Shown: piece by piece, positions 32,658-40,866 of the stretch
Layout of the letters: the number at the start of each line of letters is the position of its first letter
Position numbering within the stretch: position 1 is the stretch's first letter
Source: Candidatus Undinarchaeales archaeon
GTDB lineage: Archaea > SpSt-1190 > JASMDC01
Direction: 5' to 3'
DNA length: 46,106 nt
Assembly (NCBI GenBank): GCA_030753015.1
Contig: JASMDC010000027.1
Coordinates: forward strand, 1-46,106
The notes under the pieces: generated by a model
Seen by the model: the letters and a program-made list of their open reading frames with translations, nothing else
What the model was told of the DNA's origin: nothing
Databases searched by the model: none
Translations under genes and position numbers: made by a program

Positions 32658-34196
32658 ATGGGACTCCCCTTCCTCGTACCCCGTGTCCTCTCCCTCGCGC
32701 TCGTTCTTCTAATCTCCCTCCTCGTCCACCTCCGCCGTGAGATCGAGGCCGCCCTGCCCCGCACGGCCAAGGGCCATCGCTCCCTCCTGGCTGTGGTGCT
32801 CGTGCTCGGCCTAGTGCTCCGGCTCAACGGTCCCTTCGCCCACGCGGTGTACATGGACGAGTGGAGCTATCTCGAGGGTGCTCGCACCCTCCTCCTCACG
32901 GGACGCCATGAGCTCTGTCGGGACGGTATCGTGCTCCAGTGCGCTGTGACCGGGGGAACATCAGATCCAACTGGCTACCCACTGGCAGCTGCTATGACGT
33001 TCTCCCTGGCGGGAGTGGGTGCAGGCCAAGCGATGGTGCTCAATCTGGCTGCAGGGATCGCTACCATTGGTGCGGTCTATCTCCTCGCTCTTGTCCTCCT
33101 TCGTCGCCCTTGGGCCGCATTGGCCGCCGCCATCCTCATGGCGACGCTCCCTCTCCACGTGCGCCACTCGTCCACCGCCGGCACCGAGGTAGTGTCCCTT
33201 TTCATGGTCACGGTGGCGCTCCTATGCGCCGCTCTCGTCCCCCTGATACCGCGTAGGACCACCCTTGGTGCGGCCATACTCACCGCCATACTCGCAGTGT
33301 CCGTCCGGCCCGAGAATCTCCTCGTCCTCCCCCTGGCCGCCCTCTTCGCTGCGAGGGGGTCAGGCCGTCGTCTGGTCCGCAGTCCGGTCGCCGTGCTGGC
33401 GACAATAGTTCTCGTGCTGCCCTTGGTCAGCAGTCGAGCGGGGGCCGCTGAAGCCTGGTCGTTCTCCCTGGCGTACGTAGCGGGGAAGATCAATTACCTT
33501 TACTTCTGGGCAGGGCTCACCACCCACCTCACCCCACTATTCCATACACCCGTGCTCGCCATCCTGGCCCTGGGTGGCGTCTGGGAACTTCGACGTCGGG
33601 ACCGGGCAACCCTGGGTCTTCTCACGACGTGGTTCGGCTCGTTCTTCGTGGTGTACCTTGCATACGTGCTCTCCGCGTCGTACCGCTTCATGCTGACCTG
33701 CTATCCCCCCATCCTCCTCCTGGCCGGCCTGGGAGCGGAGGGTGTTGCCAATCGAGCAGGTGGTTCAAAGGGTGGCGCCCTTGCACTGGCCGCCCTCCTC
33801 GTGGCGGTCGTGCCCGCCCTACCAACGGGGCTCGATCCCGGGGACCAGCACCACGTGTTCCAGCCCGAGGTGGACTTCCTCGTGGCCGCAACACGGCACC
33901 TCCCGCCGGGGTGCACAATCGTCACGTTCAATCCCTTCCTGGTGACCTTTGTTACGGATCGTCCGGCCTTGGACATCGGCTTGGGAGAGGTCGCCTTTGA
34001 TCGGTCCAGCCGGGGTGGATGCCTGGCGCTCTTCGAGGACTCCTTCTGCTCCTGGCGCCCCAACGAGAATTCCGATCCTGAACGTTGCGATTTCTACCAT
34101 CGTAACTTCGAGCTGGAGGAAGTGCGTAGTGCCGTTAACTCACGAACGAAAACGTCGGTCAGCCTTTCTATCCTTAGCCCTAGGACGGGAAGCTAA
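32658..34196 (+). CDS. GT-C-type glycosyltransferase, short form (class C)
   Basis: A 512-residue polytopic membrane protein of the ArnT/PMT-like superfamily. After the first TM the acidic motif is YMDEWSYLEGARTLL, the equivalent of the MDDTFF/MEEGFF loop in the class A enzymes. LMATLPLHVRHSS matches LALLPMHVRF of class A, and the SVRPENLLVL segment matches VTVRVEN. The C-terminal soluble tail is short. The frame is open upstream to 31977, but the ATG at 32658 with a GGTGA Shine-Dalgarno and a TATA box (ACATATAACG, about 32600-32609) is the sensible start. It is the sixth GT-C-like gene of the island. Its stop overlaps the converging 34193-34858 gene by 4 nt. Confidence 0.8.
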   Translation: MGLPFLVPRVLSLALVLLISLLVHLRREIEAALPRTAKGHRSLLAVVLVLGLVLRLNGPFAHAVYMDEWSYLEGARTLLLTGRHELCRDGIVLQCAVTGGTSDPTGYPLAAAMTFSLAGVGAGQAMVLNLAAGIATIGAVYLLALVLLRRPWAALAAAILMATLPLHVRHSSTAGTEVVSLFMVTVALLCAALVPLIPRRTTLGAAILTAILAVSVRPENLLVLPLAALFAARGSGRRLVRSPVAVLATIVLVLPLVSSRAGAAEAWSFSLAYVAGKINYLYFWAGLTTHLTPLFHTPVLAILALGGVWELRRRDRATLGLLTTWFGSFFVVYLAYVLSASYRFMLTCYPPILLLAGLGAEGVANRAGGSKGGALALAALLVAVVPALPTGLDPGDQHHVFQPEVDFLVAATRHLPPGCTIVTFNPFLVTFVTDRPALDIGLGEVAFDRSSRGGCLALFEDSFCSWRPNENSDPERCDFYHRNFELEEVRSAVNSRTKTSVSLSILSPRTGS

Positions 34197-34858
34197 TACT
34201 GTTGCTGCTGGTAGTAGTTGTAATAGGACTGGCCGCCGTACCCGCGCCCGTAGTAGTACGGCATTGACTGGGGTTGGGCCATGGCCGCGGCCTTCTCCTC
34301 CTTCTGCTGCTTGATAAGGAGAACGACTGAGCCGATGAACACAACGGCGGCAATGCCTCCGACGACCATGAGCAGGCTCTCGTTCGGCCCCGTTCCCTCG
34401 GGGATCGGGAGCTCGATCGGTTCGGGCGTGGGTGTCGGAGTGAGGGTGATGCCGGCGGTGGCGGGAGTGTCGGCCATGCAGTCCTTGACCGTGATGTCGG
34501 CGGTCTTGGTGGCCTTGTAACCGGGCGCGGTCGACGTAGTGGCCGTGATCGTGAGCTCGTGCGAACCCGCGGAGACCATTGGCGGGATTACGAACTGTAT
34601 GCGGTTGACGGCGGCCACTCCCATACCGAGGTTGAACTCCCACGCCTTGCGAAGACAGAAGTCGGACGCAGGCCCATCGAGTTTGATTGTGAAGAGGGCG
34701 TTACCATCGAGTTTGTTGGTAAGTGTCACGTCCATGGACTTGTCCTCGCCACGACAGGCGTCCCAGCCCTCGTTCGCGACATCGATCTCCATTATCTTGA
34801 GAGCGGTCGAACTGGTGACGAGTAAAAGCACCAGAAACGCCGCGAACCTCACTCTCAT
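34193..34858 (-). CDS. Secreted membrane-anchored protein with Gln/Tyr-rich cytoplasmic tail
   Basis: A 221-residue protein. Signal peptide 1-19 (RVRFAAFLVLLLVTSSTA); extracellular part with three Cys residues (WDACRG, DFCLRK, VKDCMA) and an Ig-like/CARDB-type beta pattern (SMDVTLTNKLDGNALFTIKL, FVIPPMVSAGSHELTITA); Thr-Pro linker (TLTPTPTPEP, 139-148); one TM (161-182); cytoplasmic tail rich in Gln and Tyr ending YYQQQQY. It is divergent from the giant VWA gene at 34938, which has the same linker-TM-Gln/Tyr tail order. The two may form one envelope complex. The start ATG 34858 is chosen for the signal peptide; the TATA (TATATAAAA, 34886-34894) is about 32 nt upstream. Confidence 0.75.
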   Translation of the reverse strand: MRVRFAAFLVLLLVTSSTALKIMEIDVANEGWDACRGEDKSMDVTLTNKLDGNALFTIKLDGPASDFCLRKAWEFNLGMGVAAVNRIQFVIPPMVSAGSHELTITATTSTAPGYKATKTADITVKDCMADTPATAGITLTPTPTPEPIELPIPEGTGPNESLLMVVGGIAAVVFIGSVVLLIKQQKEEKAAAMAQPQSMPYYYGRGYGGQSYYNYYQQQQY

Positions 34859-34937
34859 GGCTGTATGACCAAAGGTGCTAATTGTTTTTATATATTGGCA
34901 GGTGTTATATATTACGCAGTACTTAGAGGTGAATATC

Positions 34938-37900
34938 ATGCGCGCGGCCACTGCCTTGCTAATCATTATCATTCTGCTCGCACCCTCTGCCCTGGCTGAG
35001 AACAACCATGTCTGGTTCGATACCAAGGACGGTCCCGAAACAAAGAGCGTGACTGTGTACTGGGGTGAGACAGAGCGCGTCCCGATCTACCTCCGCCATA
35101 ATTACACTTTCATCAAGAAGCTTGACGTGGTGTTCGCCATCGACATCTCCGGCTCCATGGTGGACGATCTTCAGCAGCTACGCACCCAATGGAACAGCAT
35201 CCTCTCCATGTTCTCCCGGTTCTCCCAGAACGACTACCGCATCGCTTTCGTCCCTTACTCGGGGAAGCAGACGTTGCGTGTGGACGAGAGCCTCGTCACC
35301 GCCTTCCTCTCAAGCCAGACCCAGGTCAACGATATCACCCAGTACATGGAGCAGCTACCCACCTCCTCGAGCGTGGGTGGGGGCGGTGGGTGCCGCGAGT
35401 ACACCTATGACGCTCTCTACTTCATCGCCAACAGCGGCTGGACCACCATCCCCCGGCTGAACTGCTACCCGGTCGGAGAGGCGTGCGAGTGGCGTGAGGA
35501 CGCCCTCAAGGTCGTGTACGTCATCACCGACGCTGGTGTGGAGGCGGACCAGTACGATATGCTCAAGCGTCTTGTCACCAACGCCTACATGAACGCGGGC
35601 GTCTACCTGTTCGGCATCACGCCCGGCGATAAGTCGGCATGCCCACCCACATGCGAGTGCAAGAGCGGTGGCTCCCTGTGCTCGGTCAACGAGGACTGTT
35701 GCTCGGATGAGTGCAACGGTGGTTCGTGCTCTTCGCCCATGGACCCGTGCTATGACCTCGTCCACGCGGCCCCCGCCACGGGCGGCCAGTATTACAGCGG
35801 CTTCCATCTCTCCTTCCTTGAGCAGCAGCTGGCAAAGGCGTTCGAGGACATCGATTACAACACCTTCAAGGTTACCCTGAGCCACGCGGGCGCGCTCATG
35901 ACCATCGTCGACGGTCTGGAGAACTGCCCCAGCGGCGAGGGGAAGTGCATCGACCTCGAGGTGGGCGAGTGCAAGACCCCGGAGGCACACCCGTGCGGTA
36001 AGCTCTTCTATCTCGATGTCACGGCTCCCGATAACACCGATCCCCAGAGCTACAGCCAGTCCATTACCACCGAGATCCAGGGCACAGCGATCAAGGAATC
36101 CATCGAGCTCACCGTCGATGTCAAGGTCCCGGCCGACCTGACAACGGACATACGTGCCGTGTACGACGAGGGCAAGACCTACGTGTTCTTCAACGTGAAG
36201 AACACCGGGAAAAGCCGTGTGACGCCCCGGTTCGACCAGTTCGGGCTCACCTGCCAGACCGTGGAGGCGCGCCTGTCCTTCCCCATGCAGCTCACGGACC
36301 TTGATCCGGGAGAGTCGTTCCTGGGCATCGGAGTGTGCACCGACGTGTTCGGTGTGGACGAGGACGTGAACGTCGAGCTCACAATGAGCTTCGGCGATGC
36401 CGAGCAGGACAAAGCGGTCGAGGAGAAGTTGCTGAAGGTCACCGCTAATCCTGACATATTCTCGGGTCAGGCCACCTACTACCCCGTGGGGCAACGGATC
36501 GATATCCAGGTCTCGGGCAGCGGGCTTGAGTACGCCCTGGTCCGCGTGGCCAACAAGAACACCGATAACGACGAGGTGACGCCCAAGAAGCGCACGACCA
36601 TGCTACAGAACATCTCCCTCCCGGGCATCTCACCGGAGGTCATGGACCGCAGCGACATCATCGTGTACGCCAAGGCTGGCGGAGCCATCTCCCGGCGGCG
36701 CATCTCGCCCGGCCATGCTTACTTCGACGTTGAGGCCCCCGGGACGGCTTTGGGCGACCTGACCGGTTGGGACAAGGGCACCTTCTGGATCACCAGTCCC
36801 TATGAGCATACCATGTACTCCAACGCCAGTCTCCCGATCGTCATCAACACGGTCATGGGCGACACCTTCACCCTCACCGTGAACAACGTGACGGCCTCGG
36901 CCCCCATCAAGTCCACGGACGAGACCAAGAAGTTCACAATGAAGGGCGCCAAAGTCCACGCCAGCCGGCAGAATGGTACCTACGACCGGCGCATCGCGAT
37001 CGACCTGCTCCTGGAGGACGTCAAGGGGACAGCCGAGATCAGCCTACTGGGCACGAAGAGCTCGGGGCTCAAGGTCACCATCAAGTACGAGATCAAGTAC
37101 CCCTATATCGTCGATGTGCTCCCCACGCTCGCCATCATCCCCCGACGCTCAGCGTCCTTCTCCGCTGCGATCACCAACAACCAGGATATCGACGCGCCCA
37201 TGGAACTGTGCACCTGGGGTGAGAAACTGACCGTGACCGTCGACGGCCAGGCGGTGTCCGACAAGACCTGCATCACGGTGCCTTCCATGGTGCCCGGTAC
37301 GCCCAAGAACGTCAACGTCACGGTGACGCTGGACGGCGAGGAGGCCACCTCCCTCACGATGGTGGCGCGCCATCCCTCGGATATCTCGAACAAGCGTACC
37401 ATGACGGTGGCGATCCGCCCCGCCTCCTTCACCGAGTCCACTATGTCGGCCTCGTGCAAGCGGAGCGAGTCACAGATCAAGTGCACCATGCAGTTCACCA
37501 ACTCGGGCAACCTCCCGACCTCGTACTATTACGGATTCGTCGCCGACGGATTCACCACGGATATACCCTTCGCGGAGGTCACCGGCGTCAAGCCACGTGA
37601 CACCCAGGTCAAGACCGTGTCCACCGAGTTCCTCCCTTACGAGATCACTACGCCCCAGCGGGACATCATCAAGGGTCTTGGCAAGATGGTGTTCCTGGCC
37701 AACCTCGTGCTCAAGGACGAGAACTTCACAAAGACGGACGTGTTCGGGGACTCATTGGACGTGTCCTCACTGGTGGGGGCGCTGGAGGGCATGGGTGAGA
37801 TGGGGCTGGCCACCAAGGTCAAGGCTCTCAAGGACACGCCCGGCCAAGCGGTCGCCACCTCGGTTATCCAAGAGACAAAGACCTTCATCGACGCCATCAA

Positions 37901-39296
37901 GGAGAGCGCTGCCACCTCCATGAAGCTCACGACGCGCTCGTCCATCACCGTCCTCCCCTTCATCGCGGACAAGCCCGTGATGGTGGAGGGGAAGACCAAC
38001 GTGACCTTCCGGGAGGACCGGACGAACGTACCCTTCTCGCTCCAGCTTGATACCGAACTTGAAGTGCCCGAACGTATTCCTGCCATGGAGGGCGAGGAGG
38101 TGACATTCACCGCATCGGTCACGAGCCTGGCCCCCTTTGCGGCCTCGTTCGACATCCTTCTCACCAGCTCTGATCCCGACCACCCCACGGTCAAGCTGCT
38201 GGAGAACCAGCGTCTCGAGCCGCGGGGGACGCTCCCCTTGAGCATTCCCATCCCCGCCGGCCTGTCCTCTGGCGAGTACAAGCTCTACCTCAAGACCAGG
38301 CCCCACGGCACCCAGAGCTATACCAAGAGCGCCAGCTCCGTGCTCGAGATATCCCAGGTGCGGCTCATCGACATGGACGTCACGGCCGTCAACACCAGCG
38401 TCAAGGGCCTAGCAGACGCATTACCGCCATTCGTGTTCACCATCACCAATACAGGGAACAGCGAGGAGACCTTCACCGTGACGGCCACATCCGCCACGGA
38501 CAAGGTGATCATTGATCCAGACAAACCCCTGATAAAGCCCGGTGAGGCCAAGGACATCACAGTGACCCTCGTAGTACCGCCCGAGCAGACCGAGGACTTC
38601 CAGGTGGCGCTCGATGTGGCGCCCCGGTCCGACGCTTCGAAGACCAAGCCTCTCATGTTCGACGTGTACGTGGTCTCGCCCGACATCCGTGTTCTGGACT
38701 TCCCTACCAACATCACCGAAGAGGGGACCATCACCTTCGTCAACGAGGGCGACGGTGAGGGCACAGTGTCCGTCCAGCTGGAGGGCCTCAACGCCGAATG
38801 CGTGACCTTGGAGAACGCCACGATCAAACTAGGTCCCGGTGAGCGTGGTACGGTGAAGCTGACGAACGCGTGCCCCGATGCAGGGGACATCAAGGTGCGG
38901 GCCGAGGCTCCGGGATTGTCCGACAGCCGCGACCTCACTCTCAAGCCCAAGCCCACACCCACGCCCGAGCCCACCCCCGTGCCCACACCGACACCCATCC
39001 CAGAGCCGAGTTCCATGTCCAAGGCACCGATCATCGTCCTCGTACTCCTTGCTCTTGGTTCGGTGGGCCTGGTACTGTCCAAGAAGAAGAAGAAGATGAA
39101 GCCCGGGGCCAAGGGTGGCGCCGCGGCGGGCGCCGCCGCCAAGGGCGCGAAAGCAGCCTATGCGCAGCAGTACCCCTACAAGTCCGCGTACATGAACAGC
39201 AAGTATGCCGCCTACTACCGCCAGCAGCAGGCCGGGGGTCAGGCGCAGCAACAACAGCAGGCCATGGCGCGACAGCAACAGATGCAGCGACGGTGA
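34938..39296 (+). CDS. Giant secreted VWA protein with knottin-like patch and Gln/Tyr-rich tail
   Basis: A 1452-residue surface protein. Signal peptide 1-20; VWA domain from about 60 to 290 with MIDAS D69-x-S71-x-S73 (DISGSM) and VVYVITDAG; within it a 37-residue patch (235-271) with nine cysteines (pattern C-x3-C-x-C, then DCC, C, C, C) like a disulfide knot. Then a long run of beta-sandwich/CARDB-like modules (KNTGKSRVTP, TNSGNLPTSYYYG, TNTGNSEETFTV), Thr-Pro linker about 1338-1356, TM about 1363-1381, a basic KKKKKMK stop-transfer, and a cytoplasmic tail rich in Gln, Tyr and Ala. Start ATG 34938 is set by the signal peptide, a GAGGTGA Shine-Dalgarno and TATA TTATATAT (34905-34912). Likely adhesion or cell-envelope scaffold. 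Confidence 0.85.
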   Translation: MRAATALLIIIILLAPSALAENNHVWFDTKDGPETKSVTVYWGETERVPIYLRHNYTFIKKLDVVFAIDISGSMVDDLQQLRTQWNSILSMFSRFSQNDYRIAFVPYSGKQTLRVDESLVTAFLSSQTQVNDITQYMEQLPTSSSVGGGGGCREYTYDALYFIANSGWTTIPRLNCYPVGEACEWREDALKVVYVITDAGVEADQYDMLKRLVTNAYMNAGVYLFGITPGDKSACPPTCECKSGGSLCSVNEDCCSDECNGGSCSSPMDPCYDLVHAAPATGGQYYSGFHLSFLEQQLAKAFEDIDYNTFKVTLSHAGALMTIVDGLENCPSGEGKCIDLEVGECKTPEAHPCGKLFYLDVTAPDNTDPQSYSQSITTEIQGTAIKESIELTVDVKVPADLTTDIRAVYDEGKTYVFFNVKNTGKSRVTPRFDQFGLTCQTVEARLSFPMQLTDLDPGESFLGIGVCTDVFGVDEDVNVELTMSFGDAEQDKAVEEKLLKVTANPDIFSGQATYYPVGQRIDIQVSGSGLEYALVRVANKNTDNDEVTPKKRTTMLQNISLPGISPEVMDRSDIIVYAKAGGAISRRRISPGHAYFDVEAPGTALGDLTGWDKGTFWITSPYEHTMYSNASLPIVINTVMGDTFTLTVNNVTASAPIKSTDETKKFTMKGAKVHASRQNGTYDRRIAIDLLLEDVKGTAEISLLGTKSSGLKVTIKYEIKYPYIVDVLPTLAIIPRRSASFSAAITNNQDIDAPMELCTWGEKLTVTVDGQAVSDKTCITVPSMVPGTPKNVNVTVTLDGEEATSLTMVARHPSDISNKRTMTVAIRPASFTESTMSASCKRSESQIKCTMQFTNSGNLPTSYYYGFVADGFTTDIPFAEVTGVKPRDTQVKTVSTEFLPYEITTPQRDIIKGLGKMVFLANLVLKDENFTKTDVFGDSLDVSSLVGALEGMGEMGLATKVKALKDTPGQAVATSVIQETKTFIDAIKESAATSMKLTTRSSITVLPFIADKPVMVEGKTNVTFREDRTNVPFSLQLDTELEVPERIPAMEGEEVTFTASVTSLAPFAASFDILLTSSDPDHPTVKLLENQRLEPRGTLPLSIPIPAGLSSGEYKLYLKTRPHGTQSYTKSASSVLEISQVRLIDMDVTAVNTSVKGLADALPPFVFTITNTGNSEETFTVTATSATDKVIIDPDKPLIKPGEAKDITVTLVVPPEQTEDFQVALDVAPRSDASKTKPLMFDVYVVSPDIRVLDFPTNITEEGTITFVNEGDGEGTVSVQLEGLNAECVTLENATIKLGPGERGTVKLTNACPDAGDIKVRAEAPGLSDSRDLTLKPKPTPTPEPTPVPTPTPIPEPSSMSKAPIIVLVLLALGSVGLVLSKKKKKMKPGAKGGAAAGAAAKGAKAAYAQQYPYKSAYMNSKYAAYYRQQQAGGQAQQQQQAMARQQQMQRR

Positions 39297-39315
39297 ACGA
39301 TGCAGGGCGCTATCT

Positions 39316-40863
39316 CTACTCGACCGGCTGCCACACAACGTCCAGCACCGTACCGTCGCGGTTCTCCACCACGGCGATGATGCGGTCCGTGGTCGCAAGG
39401 GGCGGCAGCGTGTTCGCCTCCTCCAGCGCAATGTGGTGGAGCTCGTCGATTTTAACGATGGGCAGCTTGGAATGTCGGTAGTGCTCGATGAGATCATGTC
39501 GCCGGGGATTGATGGCAATGCCTCGGTCGGTGACCACTACGTCCACGGTCTCGCCCGGGGTGCTCACTGTCGTCACGCGGTTCACGATCGGCGTGATACG
39601 CCGGCGGCCGCGGACCAGAGGAACGGTGATTATGGTCGTGTCCGCTCCTGACGCCACGTCCTGGTGCCCGCCGATGCCGTGGAGGAGCATGCCGTCGGAA
39701 TGGGTCACGACGTTGACATTGAAGTCCAGGTCCACCTCGGTGGCACCAAGGATACCGAAGTCCAGGAGGTCGACAACGTTGCCCCGGTTGTGGACGTTTG
39801 CGTAAAAGTCCACGGGGATCTCCACGTGGCAGGGATTGTCACGGAGCGAGTCGATGGCCGCCGTGTCGAAGGCCTGGCCATCCAGCACCTTCTTGGTGGT
39901 GCCGTCGCGCAGCATTTCTACGATGACCCGCGTGGTGCCGCCCACGATGTAGTCCGCGGTGATCTTGCGCTTCTTCATGGCGGCGTTGATGTAGTCCATG
40001 GCGGCGAGCGACATCCCACCGGAGCCCGCTTGGAACGAGACCCCGTCCCGGAACAAGGGGTGCTCCTGGATGAAGTCGGCCGCCAGCTTGGCGATGGAGA
40101 GCTTGAGCGGGTCCGTAGTGATGCTGGTAGTGCCCGAGACGATCTTCTTCGGATCGCCGATGACGTCCACCTGGACCACGTAGTCGACGAAGGTCTGCGA
40201 AATGACGATGGGCGTCGCTGGGTATGGAACGAGGTTGTCGGTGACGGCGACCACCCAGTCGGCGTACCGCGCGTCGATGTCCGCGCATCCCAGCGGGCCG
40301 CAGGCAGAGGGGCCGTTCACTCCGTTCACGTTCCCGTATGGATCGCATTCGGGTGCAGCGATGAAGGCCACGTCGATGTGCAGTTCGCCATCGTGGACGG
40401 CGCGAACACGACCGCCGTGCGAGCGAAGGACCACGGGATTAGGGACTATCCCCTTTGACACGCCTGCGCCGACGGGACCGTTACAGCTGCCGACGAGTCG
40501 AGTGACAACGCCGCTGCGGACGTGGTCGAGGATGGGCTCGTGCACGGGGAAAAAAGCGCTGGGTGCCACCGTGAGCCCCTTGATACCCTTCCTCGCGATG
40601 CGGTCGAGCACCATATTGAGGAGGATGTCGCCGTCGCGGAAGTGGTGGTGGAAGGTTACGGTCATCCCGTCGGCCAGCCCTGTTCGCTCGATGGCCTCGT
40701 CGATGGAGGCGAGCAGCTTGTCCCGTCGAGGGTGACAGACCTTGAGCGGGGGAGCATGACGGGTGCCCGTCGGGGTCTCTACATCCTGGCCGTTGTAGGG
40801 CCGCACCGGGCCGTAGCCTGGTATCTCGTCGGGGAGCTCTCTGCCCAGCGTGTTGACCGGCAT
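39316..40863 (-). CDS. citF: Citrate lyase alpha subunit (citrate CoA-transferase)
   Basis: A 515-residue protein of the CitF family, full length. It opens with NTLGRELPDEIPGYG and has TVTFHHHFRDGD, FFPVHEPILDHVRSG, APECDPYGNVNGVNGPSACG, SGTTSITTDPL, GVSFQAGSGGMSLA and DLDFNVNVVTHSDGMLLHGIGGHQD, all typical. CitF transfers the acyl carrier from acetyl-ACP (or CoA) to citrate to give citryl thioester and acetate. The partners CitE and CitD are not in the window. It is the third gene of an operon with the two ATP-citrate lyase subunits; its ATG is 3 nt after the AclA stop. It may act as a CoA-transferase feeding or draining citryl-CoA, but that is inference. Confidence 0.9.
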   Translation of the reverse strand: MPVNTLGRELPDEIPGYGPVRPYNGQDVETPTGTRHAPPLKVCHPRRDKLLASIDEAIERTGLADGMTVTFHHHFRDGDILLNMVLDRIARKGIKGLTVAPSAFFPVHEPILDHVRSGVVTRLVGSCNGPVGAGVSKGIVPNPVVLRSHGGRVRAVHDGELHIDVAFIAAPECDPYGNVNGVNGPSACGPLGCADIDARYADWVVAVTDNLVPYPATPIVISQTFVDYVVQVDVIGDPKKIVSGTTSITTDPLKLSIAKLAADFIQEHPLFRDGVSFQAGSGGMSLAAMDYINAAMKKRKITADYIVGGTTRVIVEMLRDGTTKKVLDGQAFDTAAIDSLRDNPCHVEIPVDFYANVHNRGNVVDLLDFGILGATEVDLDFNVNVVTHSDGMLLHGIGGHQDVASGADTTIITVPLVRGRRRITPIVNRVTTVSTPGETVDVVVTDRGIAINPRRHDLIEHYRHSKLPIVKIDELHHIALEEANTLPPLATTDRIIAVVENRDGTVLDVVWQPVE

Positions 40864-40866
40864 GTC

